From positions 60,718,910 through 60,782,909 of the forward strand of contig CM047431.1 in NCBI GenBank assembly GCA_026168455.1: 64,000 bases of DNA, given 5' to 3'. Positions 1-11,445 of the stretch are shown here, piece by piece. A program made the position numbers and the translations under genes. Position 1 is the first letter of the stretch, and every line of letters starts with the position of its first letter. The notes under the pieces are model-generated. The model did no database searches, had not been told where the DNA came from, and saw nothing but the letters and a program-made list of their open reading frames with translations. The DNA is from Theocolax elegans (lineage: Eukaryota; Arthropoda; Insecta; Hymenoptera; Cerocephalidae).

Positions 1-1800
1 ATTGCCGTTAACAACTCTGTTAACTTAGAAGATAATTTAAAGTATCAAAATATTTATGAAAAGGTAATTTGTATAAATAAAAATAATTTAAGAAGTATTA
101 GAATTATACTTAATCAATAATTGTTTCTTTTGGCAGTTATTAAAATGTTTTTAGAATATATAATAATGAATATACTTCTTAAATCATAAATAATTCAAAT
201 TTAGCATTTAAATCTAATTATAAAACAATTTACCTTCAATTTATCGATATAAATATAGGTATCTTGTACTTTTATAAATGAAAATGCTGTAGATTGGAAT
301 ATAGTAGATAAACTTAGTTCTAACTCTTGTTCTAATAATACACTTCTAAAACGTGGTAAAACAGACCTAGCAGAAAGTTCACCATGTAATGAGCACTTTG
401 GTAAGTCCATAACTTATATTAATTATATTTTTATTTCAAAATTTAAATCATTCATTTAATATTAAATTATTATTTTTGCAGTAAAAGCAGTCAATTCTAA
501 TATCTCTTCGGATGGACAAGCAGTTGACATGTTCAAATTTGTTTCGCTGACAACTGAAACTGCACATACTATTTCTAATATTCCTTCGGACACATTACAT
601 AGCTCATCGTATAAGCTTGAAGCCAATGAATCAGCAACTACAACTTGTGACTTCAATACGAACACTGATACATCACTTCAAAGTACGTATAAATATTGTT
701 TTAACACATCTGTACAGCGTACATAAAATGATAATATAATTTAAATATTGATTTAATAATTAATTAATATTTTAAAAATAGATTATGGTACCTATGGAAT
801 AAGTCTTTCTGCGAACTCACCATGTACTCCAGCGTATAAACCTGAAAGAAGCATCTCAGCAAATACAAGTTTTCAACTTGTTACGAACACTGTGGTAACC
901 CTTCCAAGTATGTAAAAAGACTATTTAAACATATCTACTAAACATCTTGCAATTATTGTATAACTCTTAATTAATTTCATGTCATTTTTATTTTAAAAAT
1001 AGATTCCGAGTCTTCTTCAAATGATAAACCCATCGACTTAACTAAAAATCATACATTGACAACTGAAGACACACTGCCAATGTCAAACATTATGATTAAT
1101 AAACATAAGGAAAAAAATTCAGTACCTGTACCCTCTACAAGTTGTACTATTCCAATTTCAGGTGTGTTTAATAATATTAGTTATTTAAATATGTTATTGT
1201 ATATGTAAATTACATATATATGTGAATAATTATGATTTTTAAAATTTAGACGCTACTCCCAAAATACAATCAGAGCTTAGAAGAGGTAAAATCACCGATT
1301 TCTTATATTTACCAAAAAAGGAAATTAAAGAAAAAAAGAAAAGATTCAAATCGGATTTGCCGTATTCCATAAGTGGTCCTGAATTTCGAGCCATTAAAGA
1401 AGCTAAAGAAAAAGAACAAGAAGAATTAGAACAAAAGAAAAAACAAAAAAAACTTCATAGAGATTATATAGTCAAAATTAAACAAGAAGTACAAGAAAAT
1501 TTGAAACAAATTACACCTAACAAAATAAACGTGAAAAGTCAATTAAAAGAATTACAAATAAAGATTGAAAAACAAAAGGCTGAAAAAAGGTTACTAGAAA
1601 TAGAATTAAAACATGAGCAGCATCATGAAGAGGTAAAAAAATCTTTGGAAGGAAAAATAAGAATTTTAAAAGATAAAATAAATGATGACACTGAAAAAAG
1701 AAAAGAGATGATACAATTAAAAAATCACTTTATTCAAGAGGAGAAAAAGATAAAAGCTCTAAATAAGAGGACACCTTTAGGCCCTTTACATTTAAATTAA
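1..1800 (+). CDS. 3' part of an unrecognised multi-exon gene, Ser/Thr-rich with charged coiled-coil C-terminus
   Basis: I do not recognise this protein. The best model has exons 1-63, 259-400, 482-682, 782-907, 1003-1161 and 1250-1800, stop at 1798-1800. Donors are GTAATT, GTAAGT, GTACGT, GTATGT and GTGTGT, and every acceptor ends in AG. Reading frame is kept across all joins, giving about 413 codons; the 5' end is outside the window. The introns are 81-195 bp, typical of insects. Exons 3-5 (482-682, 782-907, 1003-1161) begin and end in phase 1 and encode Ser/Thr-rich, probably disordered sequence. The last exon is Lys/Glu/Gln-rich and is predicted to form a long coiled coil over its last 130 residues. 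Lysine-rich tails like this occur in some pogo/Tigger-derived proteins, but that resemblance is weak. Exon 1 is the least certain. Confidence 0.72.
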
Positions 1801-2010
1801 TTATATTTTCTGTATACATATTGGTTATTTAGTACATAAGCACTTAACTAAGCCCGAATATTAATTTAACGGAATTCAGCTAATGTTTTTTTTAATTGCA
1901 TCTAGTTTATCTGTTCCATTGTATTAAAATGTTTGTAGCGTAACTATCTGTAATTGTTTTTGCACTGTTTGTTCAAAATATTGCTTTCTTATATTTTTTT
2001 ATGTACTTAT

Positions 2011-2016
2011 AATAAA
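2011..2016 (+). promoter_or_regulatory. Polyadenylation signal AATAAA
   Basis: A canonical AATAAA lies about 210 bp after the stop codon of the left-edge gene and is followed by a T-rich stretch. The position fits the 3' end of that transcript. The hexamer is common by chance in AT-rich DNA. Confidence 0.5.
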
Positions 2017-2629
2017 GAATTACAAACTTCACAGCGTTTTCTTTTAAGTTGATTGCTCCAATTTTACATTGGATTTTAAACAAAAATATTAAATAAATGT
2101 ATTTAAAAAGTATTTTACAAAAATAAAATAAATTTAGTATCTAGAAATAAAAAATTTCTTTCATTTCTTACATAACCTCAAACTAAAATAAAAATCATAT
2201 CGACAATTGGAACAATCGCATATCGACAACTGCTTCAACCCGATAAATAATTATCGACAACTGTTCCCTGCACATTTTTTTTTAAATTGTAATTGCGAAT
2301 TAAACAATCAACAAATTTTAACAAGCCTTGTTTTATTTTAAAGATCGTAAAATTAAAAATGCGGAAATGTCGATTTTAATTGCTTATATGAATTTTAAAT
2401 TTATTAAAACAGATAATAAAGTTGAACTTCGTCTTACGCTATCGAGAACTGGGACAACTACCTTATATAAATTTTTTACTCTAAATCGCTCGTGCATGTA
2501 TTTATTACAAAGTATTATATGAATTTCAATCGGTATTTCTGAGCTAATTTGTGTTGCTTAATATTTTTTCAAATATTGCACAAAACCCTCTTTATAAATA
2601 TTTATAATTTTGTCCAATAAACCCAGCAC

Positions 2630-2669
2630 CTGAAGAGGTCTGCAAACCTAGCAGACGAAACGTTGTGCA
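2630..2669 (+). ncRNA. Hammerhead-ribozyme-like motif (degenerate), copy 1
   Basis: The core CTGAAGA (2630-2636) fits the hammerhead CUGANGA box. It is followed by a stem-loop, GTCTGC pairing with GCAGAC, and then GAAAC (2657-2661). A very short third stem follows (CG loop TG), with an A-C mismatch where A15.1-U16.1 is expected. Hammerhead motifs with a minimal stem III are known from terminal repeats of Penelope-like retroelements. No reverse-transcriptase coding sequence is visible nearby, so this would be a remnant. The stem III mismatch suggests it is inactive. Confidence 0.5.
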
Positions 2670-3919
2670 CTTAGATAAATAAATTGGATTTATTTATTAT
2701 TGACCCTCAACAGTCGACTATTTACTATAAGTGGTACTTTTAATTTCTTATACAATTATATACATATGTTCAATTTTTATACAATCAGATTTTCAATTCG
2801 AGTCAGAAAATTAAAGTTGGTAAACCTACAAAATGCATGTTTTACAAGAGAAATGCTTAGTTATTTAAATCAAATAAAATTTTTTTAAACAGCACCCCCA
2901 TTGGCGAAATTTACCGATGTACATTCGACAATAACTGAAACTACAAAACATTCTTTGTAAAATCTTGACTTTAGTTAACGATTTGTGTTTTCGTTAATAG
3001 GATTGTATTAGTACATTATAATTTGTTACTTTTAAATAATTAAATTCATTCTTTTAAAATCAAAGGATAATATATCAATGTCTTGAATGCCCTCAGGTAG
3101 GTATATTTTAAATTAAGGGAATGTCGGACTCAAAAAATGGTCATTTTTAATATTTATGTAAAAATTTAAAAAAAATTTTGAAAAAATCGTGAATGGCATG
3201 CGGCCCTTAGGCATATTTTAAACCACATATTTAAATTTTTTCAGATTTTTAAATTTGTAATTTATTTCCGATTTTTGCGTTGAAAATTCATGCCTTTTTC
3301 GATCAATAATTACCGACCGAAAATTATTTATTTAATTATTATTAACAAATTTATTTCCCCCTTTAAAAAAATGATGTGAAGCCTCTTAAAATGTGATATG
3401 ATTGGTCGATTAAATGTGACGTGATTGCATGTATCTATGAAAACAGATAAAATAAAGGCTTTTGAATAGAAATATGATTTAAAAAAGTACGTAATATTCT
3501 TAAAAAATCGATTCGTCAGGTTCTTTCTTATGTTTTAAACAATCCTTGTGAATTTTTTCAGATTTTTAATTCCAACATAATTCTTATGAAAACAGCACGA
3601 TTAATGCAGTATATTAATAAACACACATGATTTATTATCGTCGTCTAAATTAATTTTCTTCATTAGATTCCTCTCCATGTTTAGAGACTCGATGATACTC
3701 ACGTTCTTTTGTGCTCAAGCGACGTTTATTCTCAAAATTGGAGATTAAATCAGGTATACATACATGATATTAATGTTCTTCATTAGAATAATACACAGAA
3801 CATATTTTATATAATTGATCGAACGATACGTTAATAATGAAAACTGAAAAGAGTGACAGTTTTCACACGGTCTTTGGGGAAAACTGAGACCCTTTCGATA
3901 TTACAGTAAATTGTTTTAC
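2670..3919. other. AT-rich stretch without recognisable gene
   Basis: Short open frames here have no recognisable motif. No tRNA, clear terminal repeat or tandem array was seen. If the GMC exon to the right belongs to a live gene, this would be intron, because no second coding exon of that family is visible on the minus strand. Confidence 0.5.
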
Positions 3920-4153
3920 CTTCCACTGTTTCACCTCCGATAGTCGATTGGCGATGACGCATCCAGCACTTCCTGCGCCAACAATAACGAAATCATAGTC
4001 GTCCTCGAGTTCGGGATCGCGAAATGTAACATCCTTCGAGTGTCCTAAATTTTGTATCAAAAACGTCAAGAACGTAAGGAACGACGATTCGCACGATGTT
4101 ACGAATGGATTGACGAAACAGCCGTTCGTGACGTTGATCGGGTTCCAACTCAT
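3920..4153 (-). CDS. GMC oxidoreductase (glucose dehydrogenase [FAD, quinone]-like), first coding exon only
   Basis: GMC oxidoreductases are FAD-dependent flavoenzymes that oxidise alcohols or sugars; insect members include glucose dehydrogenase and ecdysone oxidase relatives. The exon reads 78 codons from the ATG at 4153. It has an N-terminal Cys-containing segment, then a hydrophobic stretch (about residues 24-36) as in insect GLD proteins. The ADP-binding Rossmann motif YDFVIVGAGSAG follows at residues 53-64, then NRLSEVKQWK. Directly after the WK codons is a splice donor (GTAAAA), where the family normally continues with a Leu-rich strand ending in EAG. An AG near 4193 could be the acceptor of the 5' leader. 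No further exon is visible at lower coordinates, although a full enzyme is about 600 residues. It is either the start of a gene with a long intron or an orphan exon. Confidence 0.75.
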
Positions 4154-4199
4154 TTTTCCACCAATTAATATCGTACAACCAGCGCCGAAGAACCTAATA

Positions 4200-4926
4200 G
4201 CCCGCGACGTAAATTGTTATATATATATATACCGTTTAAAAATAATTATATTGTATAAAATATTTAAGTTTCAAATCTTACCCGCTTTGCAATTCGCATT
4301 TTGCAAACAAGTATTTTAGCAATTCAATATATACTCGCGAAACGATAACGAGGAAGCGACTAATCGTTTATTTTTCCTATCAACTAAACACTGATAAATA
4401 TTCATCTCGATGCAAAACGAATACTTGGATCTTCTTCTCGACTATGAATTCGTATATAATTAAACAAGAAAAAAACGGGTGTGCACAGAATATCCGCGCG
4501 TGTGTATATGTGCGTATAACGTGAAAACAAAGTTAGATCGACCATGCGTGCACAAATCTCGCGTATATACGTTATATCGCGGGTAGTTAATTATTCATCG
4601 ACGCGAACGTGTATATATAAATAGTTTTTATTTATCATTAAAGAGCCAATATATATACATACATATATAGGTCCAATTGGAAATTCATAAATCGGTGTTA
4701 GCTATTTCCAGAATTCGGTTTGCGGGACTCGCGTTATACCTACTACTATACTGCTCCCTCCTACCCCCTGTCAATTCAATAAATTCCCGGGGACGATCGA
4801 TGCGTCCTCTATACCCTGCATCAACTCCACTGGTAGATATTGTGGATCCCCTTCCATTTTTCGGATGTTTTATTGTGCCAGGTGTCGCCGATCTTATTCG
4901 AACTTTAGTCCCGGCTGTTTAATAAT
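4200..4926. other. Intergenic, no gene recognised
   Basis: The stretch contains short AT runs and alternating purine-pyrimidine sequence around 4490-4640. An 81-codon open frame (4677-4922) has no recognisable domain or splice context and is not called. Confidence 0.5.
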
Positions 4927-5506
4927 CCTGTCCCTATTTATTAAACACTTTTAAAAACTCAAAATTTAACTATTTTTTAACAATTTAGCTTAGTATTTCG
5001 ATTGATACTACAAGGATTTATCTTTATTTAGTGTATGCAATCATAAAATTCTATAAATAAAACGATGTTTAATAATTTTGATCATAATACAAATGCGAGT
5101 TACTTTGGTATAAAATGAACCTGTAAGAGTCTTCCGTGAGTCTTGATGCAACTATATTATAAAGATTCAATAGCCCTTTTTCACATACTTTTGAATTTTA
5201 ATCGGTTACTAATGAATAATGACGAGCATACACATATTAGTGATTCGATAGATATACGTTTCACTAACATACATACTGAAATAATATCAATTTTTCCGAA
5301 AAAAAGCTCAAAAGTAACCTTTAAGTGCGTTTGTAGGTTAACTTTCTAACCAAAAGAAATACATTATTTAGCCTTTATACAACATGCATATATCATTTAA
5401 ATCGATTAATAATGCATTTGTAACTATTTTACCAATAAACATCTATAAATAAATCGGTAAATATTGATTTAAAACAGTGTTTATACCGTTTAATAGTAGG
5501 GACAGG
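4927..5506. mobile_element. MITE-like element with imperfect terminal inverted repeats
   Basis: The left end begins CCTGTCCCTA, then TTATTAAAC. The right end near 5471-5506, read on the minus strand, begins CCTGTCCCTACTATTAAAC and continues with a similar A/T segment. The two ends are therefore inverted copies of roughly 25-35 bp with one small insertion. The interior carries no coding frame of note. No convincing target-site duplication was found, so superfamily is open. Confidence 0.4.
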
Positions 5507-6430
5507 AACAAAATCATATGTACGTAGTATGGAACAGCTAATAATTTAATTAAACCAATATTAAAATTGCAAAAACAGTCTGTAATCGAAATCTACGATA
5601 TAAAAACTATCCCCTAATGTTTAAACGATCATATATAATCCTCTTATTAATGTATTAGAGTTAGAAAACTTTGTGCGACAATGTCGACTTTTTCCGTCAA
5701 AATGTTAATCTATCTATATGCAATTTTGCCGAGTGCACAGTTTAATATTTTTTCGTAATTTCCCCAGTGCTTCATTTTAATTTATTTCAATTCGTAAACA
5801 CAGTTAATAGACTAAATTATTTAATAAAATTTTTCTAATCATTAATATACCTATACTTTTCTTTTAATTCGTATTACTTTCTCTCTGTTTAGTACGAGGT
5901 ACACTTTTCTCGAGGTGTTTATTAACAGGGACTTTTACCTTACCACACAATTTAACTCAATATTTTATTATACCTATTTGGAAATTATTATTATAGAAAT
6001 ACTTTACACAAGAGGAATTTTTCTTTTTATTTTTGCAATAAAGGTCGGTTTCACAGGTCATTTTAAATTAGTAGTTTTTAATTTATAGCATCTGCAGCTT
6101 CCGTAGATAACAATCTTTAGAAAAATTTAATATTTTTTTCTTTATATTGAGCACCAACCATGTAAATTGTATCTGAAATTTTTCAGTAGTTTTCTTCTTT
6201 TCATATACGTGACCCTATATTACTACAAAAAATATCAATTTCATTGTTTATAATTCCTTTACTCTCCTTCTTCCTTATTCCTTTAATTCCTTCTCTCATT
6301 TATTATTCTTTGTCGTAATTGAGTAAGATTTAAAATTATTGAGACTGCAGAGTGAATCTGTAACTCTGGTTTTTTTTAACTGTGTTCAAAACGTTTTAAA
6401 ATTCCATTCATATTTTCGAAACAATAGCAG
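5507..6430. other. AT-rich stretch, upstream intron or intergenic
   Basis: No gene, RNA or tandem repeat recognised. A polypyrimidine-rich segment near 6360-6420 precedes the inferred acceptor of the Arg/Ser-rich exon, so at least the right part may be intron. Confidence 0.4.
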
Positions 6431-7462
6431 GAAGTAGTCCAGAGGGGTCCAAAATCTTTGACAACTGTCTGTATTAGTGACATTGGTTTAGATAATGATA
6501 ATTTTAATGAAATTGGTCATTTAGGATCGAAGGATGAGTGGACAAATATAGTAAATCTATATGCAAATATAGAACACGAACAACAAATTACAGAAAAAGT
6601 GCAAGAAATAGATAATACAAAGAATAAGAATAATTTGACAGAAAATAATACATAAACAAAGAATAAAAGCAAAGAATCAAGAGATATAAGTACTAAAACT
6701 TCACACGTAAAAGAAAAAATAAGTGAAATCAGTACAAGAACAATCAACAAAAATAAAGAAGAGCGCCAAAGTAAAGAAGTTATGAGTAAAGAAAAAGATT
6801 GTAAAAAAAGCAGTAGATTAAGTAGCGAAAGAAAACATCAATGCAAAGATAATCGCGAAAGCAGGGAAAGAAGCGAAAAAAGAAAACTTTATGAACACCA
6901 AAGAATACGTAGAGAAGTAAATAGAGAAAAAAGTAAAAATAAAAAATACTGCAAAGATAAAAGAAGAGAAAGAATTGATGATTTACGAAGGCGAGATGAC
7001 GAACGTACACACAAAAGTACCGATGATGGCAACTCAGTAAAGAGTTACAGTAAAGAAAATACAAAAAGGAATTATGAGGCTTACAGTAAAGATAAGCTAC
7101 GAAGTAAAGAAAGAAGTAATATAAAAGAATATTATAAAAATCAAGACAAAAGTAGAAGTAGTAGTGAAAGAAGCAAAAGAAAAGACTATTATAAACATCA
7201 AGAAAACAGTAGAAGTAGTAGAGAAAACCGTGGAAGAAAAGACAATTTTAGACATCAAGAAAAAAGTAGAAGTAGTAGAGAAAGAAACAGAAAAAAGCAA
7301 AATTGTCATCGTGAAAGAGAGAGGTATGACAGTACTAATAGCAAGAAAAGAAGAGAAAACAGCATTAAAAAAAGGGTGAAAGATAAAACAAAGAGTAACT
7401 CAAGAAAACGAAGCCATAAACGGAAAAGTGATAAAAGCCGTAGTAAAGAAAGAAGACGTTAG
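6431..7462 (+). pseudogene. Arg/Ser/Lys-rich (RS-like) terminal exon interrupted by one in-frame stop
   Basis: After an AG at 6429-6430 one frame is open from 6431 to the stop at 7460-7462 except for one TAA at 6653-6655. About 340 codons would result without it. The N-terminal 74 codons are acidic and mixed. The part after the stop is Lys/Glu-rich and then strongly RS/RE/RK-rich, like the RS domains of splicing-associated nuclear proteins. Three tandem 20-residue repeats (roughly 7125-7300) have a core of KDYYKHQENSRSSREN type. Composition is continuous across the stop, which argues for a nonsense mutation in a formerly longer exon. An internal ATG at 6782 would allow a 226-residue product. 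A weak donor (GTAAAT near 6550) could splice out the stop, and readthrough or sequencing error cannot be excluded. Specific family not recognised. Confidence 0.55.
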
Positions 7463-7781
7463 ATTAATCCATTTCAATCTTAAATTATGTTTAATTTGTT
7501 GATTAAATTTAAGTTAATCTTTTAATAGAAGAAGTACTATTCATATATAAATTTTATAAATGTTGAAATTAGTAGAGAAACCGATGATTTGTTTCCATCA
7601 TTTATTACTAAAAGAATATAATAATTTATCATATAATTTTTTATTTATTATATTTGACATTTTCATGTTCTACCTATATTTTGCTTAAACTTACTTAGAC
7701 ATTCATAGGTAGTCTCTTTCACATTACTATTTCACAATATATGTTTATACAATTATTATCGAATTATTTATACGCATTTGA

Positions 7782-7787
7782 AATAAA
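7782..7787 (+). promoter_or_regulatory. Possible polyadenylation signal AATAAA
   Basis: AATAAA lies about 320 bp after the end of the Arg/Ser-rich exon. In this AT-rich region the assignment is only positional. Confidence 0.3.
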
Positions 7788-8607
7788 TGTAAACATTTTT
7801 TAACAATTCTGATATAAATATTTATATTTCAGACATTGATCGAGACATTTTCACTGATATAGTCTTGTAAAAGTAATTTAAACATCTTTAAGCAATCTAT
7901 AAAAGTGATACATTTTTGAGTTAATACAGTCTTCAAGTGGTCTTATAAAGATCTCAAAAAGATCGCGAAAAGATCTTAAAAAGATTTCCTTAAAATCATA
8001 CGACGTATACATACCTTTTATTTATGTTATTTTGAAATTACTAACATTATTTAATGAAACTGTTTTTTTTATTTTCTACACATTTTATATTTTCTGCACT
8101 AACGTAATTTTGAGGAGATTGATCTAAAAAAGTTCTTTGAAAAAATTTTATAATATTATAATCTTATAATATTTATAATATTCATAACAAATATTATGTT
8201 TTCCATTAGCGCAGTCTTGAAAATATCTCAAAACGAAAATTTTATTAAATATACCAAATCGAGACAAACATTATTATTTATTATTTATTAATTTGCAATT
8301 AATCGTTCCGATAAATTCGCTCTGTTATTCTTCTATATATGCCATGTATGCGTCACGTATACGAATTTTTAAAGATTTTTAGTTTCGTGTTTCAATTGGA
8401 ACAATAGTGTATAAATGTTTGAAAAAAATTATTAAATATAAGTACAGAGGAAATAATAATTTAGTATAACAATTAAGTGGATGTTAAAGTCCGACCGAAA
8501 CAAATATGGTAAGTTATGAAAAACTACAGACGTTACTCTTGTTCATTTGCACATTATCTATCACTGAGCTACATTAGATACAAAATACTTATGCATTCAA
8601 AAACGGC

Positions 8608-8659
8608 ATTGAAAGGAAATTTCACTGTCACACATTTAACAGTCAAATTTCCTTTCAAT
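8608..8659. repeat. Short hairpin, 21-bp stem
   Basis: ATTGAAAGGAAATTTCACTG is followed, after a 9-10 base loop, by its reverse complement with one mismatch (ends CTTTCAAT at 8659). The stem is too short for a typical microRNA precursor. It may be a remnant of a palindromic element. Confidence 0.6.
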
Positions 8660-9249
8660 TCCATTTTTTAATCTATCGATTTTTTTTATAATTTCTGATG
8701 TATAATACTGAAATACAAAAGGCAATGATCTAGAGTCCTAGAATAAGGTAATATTCTCGTGATTTTCCTTAAATTTTAATTAGTTAATTAATTTACGTAA
8801 AATAGTAGTTTCTCAATTGATAAATTAACTGCATAACATGATCTGTTTTCCGAATTTATTATTTTCTTTATATTATTTTTTAAATAATTACGGGTAAAGA
8901 CATATTATCAATTCTTCAAAAATAAACATACTATTCATGAAGTACCATCATTGTAATTTTTAGGTTAATGATCGAATATTTATGTAAATTATATGTATTC
9001 GTACATTTAATTTTATATAAGTATTCTGTCATAAAAAAGTTTTCTTTTATTCACTGTGCGATTTCCTTTTCTTTCGACTATTCGACGTTTCTTCGTTTTT
9101 TTTATCGATTTTAATAATTTTGGTTTCGTGAATATTTCTTCGTTTCCAGAAAAATAAGGTAATCTATCCAATATTCTAGTATTAAAAAGTGTATATCCTG
9201 TTATGTTAAAATCCAATTATATGGTTATACCTATATTTACTTGAACGTG

Positions 9250-9268
9250 ACACACACACACACACACA
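9250..9268. repeat. (AC)n microsatellite
   Basis: About nine uninterrupted AC units. Confidence 0.9.
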
Positions 9269-9590
9269 TGTATGTCATGTTTAATTTATATAATTTATTT
9301 AATTAAAATATATATTGGATGTAGACATGCATAATGGGAGAGGTAATTTTCATTTAATCTCAATTTTTGTGTGAAGGCCAAAATTAGTTATTGATTGTTT
9401 TAACTTAGATTTGCTTTTCATTATCAGCGCGACGACTTAGTGATATTACGATGTAAAGATAAAATACAAATGCGAATCACATGAATTAACGACTAGTATG
9501 AGTTAAAAAAATTTATGTAATATTAATACCAGGCTGGAAATTAACATTTAATAATCGAATGTATTTGAAATATTTAAATAAAGGTATAAC

Positions 9591-9629
9591 CTGAGGTGCA
9601 TGGCAAATAGCCATCGAAACGTCGCCGTA
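9591..9629 (+). ncRNA. Hammerhead-ribozyme-like motif (degenerate), copy 2
   Basis: CTGAGGT (9591-9597) stands where CUGANGA is expected, so the invariant A9 is T. It is followed by a stem ATGGC/GCCAT around the loop AAATA, then GAAAC (9616-9620). Stem III is intact: A-C-G pairs with C-G-T around a 4-base loop, followed by A at the expected cleavage position (9629). Flanking ATAA and TTAT can form part of stem I. Layout matches the copies at 2630 and 48382. Probably a Penelope-like retroelement remnant. Confidence 0.55.
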
Positions 9630-9990
9630 TTATTAAAATTGTGGTTTATTCATCAAGATCGACTAACACCTGACATAATAGAAACTAATTATGTATGGTG
9701 TCACATTAACTGAAACTTTTCGCAAAATTTTTGGATCGAGATTTGAAGGCATAGTTTCTATCACGATTGCGAGTAGTGTCGTACAATATAAATATTATTT
9801 ATTGAAATAGGAGAAAAAGTTTTTTTTATTAATATACAATACGTCGATTGGCAAATGAATATTCCAACCCTTGTATATTTGAAGCTGGCAATCAAGTTGT
9901 CTCTCGCGCTTTGTACAATGAAAAATATATCGACTCCTAAATTTGTCTTTCAAGTGCTGATATCGGAAATTTATCAATACATCTCTATAC

Positions 9991-9995
<5 letters not shown>

Positions 9996-10044
<49 letters not shown>
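9996..10044. repeat. (AT)n microsatellite at the left border of a foldback element
   Basis: About 24 AT units run directly into the GGGG that starts the family A element. A shorter (AT)n tract (11040-11054) abuts its other end, so the element appears to have inserted into or duplicated an (AT)n target. Confidence 0.9.
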
Positions 10045-10046
<2 letters not shown>

Positions 10047-11039
10047 GGTATTCCACGTGAAGTGGTCCGATCAAAATTTTAAAATGCACCAAATTTTGGG
10101 TACACATTGCAAATGTTTTTAAGAATACAGAAAAAAATTTTTAGATCTGGTATTTATTAGCTCAAAAGTTATTCTAACCTCAAAAAGTGAACTTTTTCCA
10201 GTTTTTTTCAACACCAGCTGGGTTCATCGCTATTTAACTCAAAATCTATCAACTTTTACTATAGAACATTATATGTAACATTCGTTGCTAATTATGTCTA
10301 GAATTTATCCTTCTGGGTTAGAATTTCTAATTTCAAGGTAAATGTTAGATAAACTACATGTCAATATTCAACTTGAAAAAAATCTAACTTCGCCACAATT
10401 GATTTTTTTATCCAAAAGTCCAAAAGAAAGCTTGGAGCAATACCTTTCAAATGATCTGTAGCATTTTTATGGCCTTCAATTCTGTGAAAAGTTATGATAA
10501 TTTAAAGAAACACGAATTTTTTTTAAAAATTTTAATGGGAAATACCATGTTAATTTTTGTGAATTTTTTGTCTTTCTTTAAATTATCATAACTTTTTACA
10601 GAATTGAAGGCCATAAAAATGCTACAGATCATTTGAAAGGTATTGCTCCAAGCTTTCTTTTGGACTTTTGGATAAGAAAATCAATTGTGGCGAAGTTAGA
10701 TTTTTTTCAAGTTGAATATTGACATGTAGTTTATCTAACATTTACCTTGAAATTAGAAATTCTAACCCAGAAGGATAAATTCTAGACATAATTAGCAACG
10801 TATGTTACATATAATGTTCTATAGTAAAAGTTGATAGATTTTGAGTTAAATAGCGATGAACCCAGCTGGTGTTGAAAAAAACTGGAAAAAGTTCACTTTT
10901 TGAGGTTAGAATAACTTTTGAACTAATAAATACCAGTACCTAAAAATTTTTTTCTGTATTCTTAAAAACATTTGCAATGTGTACCCAAAATTTGGCGCAT
11001 TTTAAAATTTTGATCGGACCACTTCACGTGGAATACCCC
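10045..11039. mobile_element. Foldback element family A, complete 995-bp palindrome
   Basis: The element begins GGGGTATTCCACGTGAAGTG and ends with the exact reverse complement. Left (10045 to about 10545) and right (about 10560-11039) arms are near-identical inverted copies with very few mismatches, leaving only a short unpaired centre. It carries no coding capacity, so it is non-autonomous. If transcribed it would fold into a hairpin of roughly 480 bp. Its borders are (AT)n. Relatives in this window are at 11446, 28673, 50594 and, diverged, near 13570. Confidence 0.9.
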
Positions 11040-11054
11040 ATATATATATATATA

Positions 11055-11445
11055 AAAGCTCCAAACGCATATAAACCAATCTCGGGAAAACCTTTCTCAA
11101 TATTTTTTTCTACACGTGATATTTTTTCTCATTCGACTACGGACAATCCTTTTTCGTTTTTCTTTAAAGACATCGGAAGTCATTGCATGATTCTACGTAA
11201 TGTAAAAAAAAACACAAATACGTCCCTTCGAAATGTATTTTCGAAAATTTATCCGTTGTTCTATCGTATATACATATACACACTTTTGTCTCCTCGGAGC
11301 TTTCGCATTTGTCTCCTTTGACTTGGCTAAGTTGAAATCCGATTTATATCTTTCGATATATGCACGACGATAATTCTTACGTAAAGCTTTTCAATTTTCG
11401 AAATTCGTACGTATACGCATTTACTCGAGTTAAATATATATATAT
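11055..11445. other. Unique spacer between two family A elements
   Basis: About 390 bp with no recognisable gene. Bounded on the right by a short (AT)n tract that abuts the second foldback element. Confidence 0.5.

Larger units (their letters stand above)
7463..9590. other. AT-rich intergenic stretch
   Basis: No protein-coding gene recognised. It contains a clustered GATC/AAAGATC-rich stretch near 7940-7985, a perfect-looking hairpin (listed separately) and a short CA microsatellite. Confidence 0.5.

Noticed and set aside
6517..7309. Minus-strand Phe/Tyr/Leu-rich frames under the RS-rich exon
   Set aside because: Antisense shadows of the Lys/Arg/Ser-rich coding strand.
8608..8659. Hairpin considered as a microRNA precursor
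   Set aside because: The stem is only 21 bp with a 9-10 base loop, far shorter than insect precursors.
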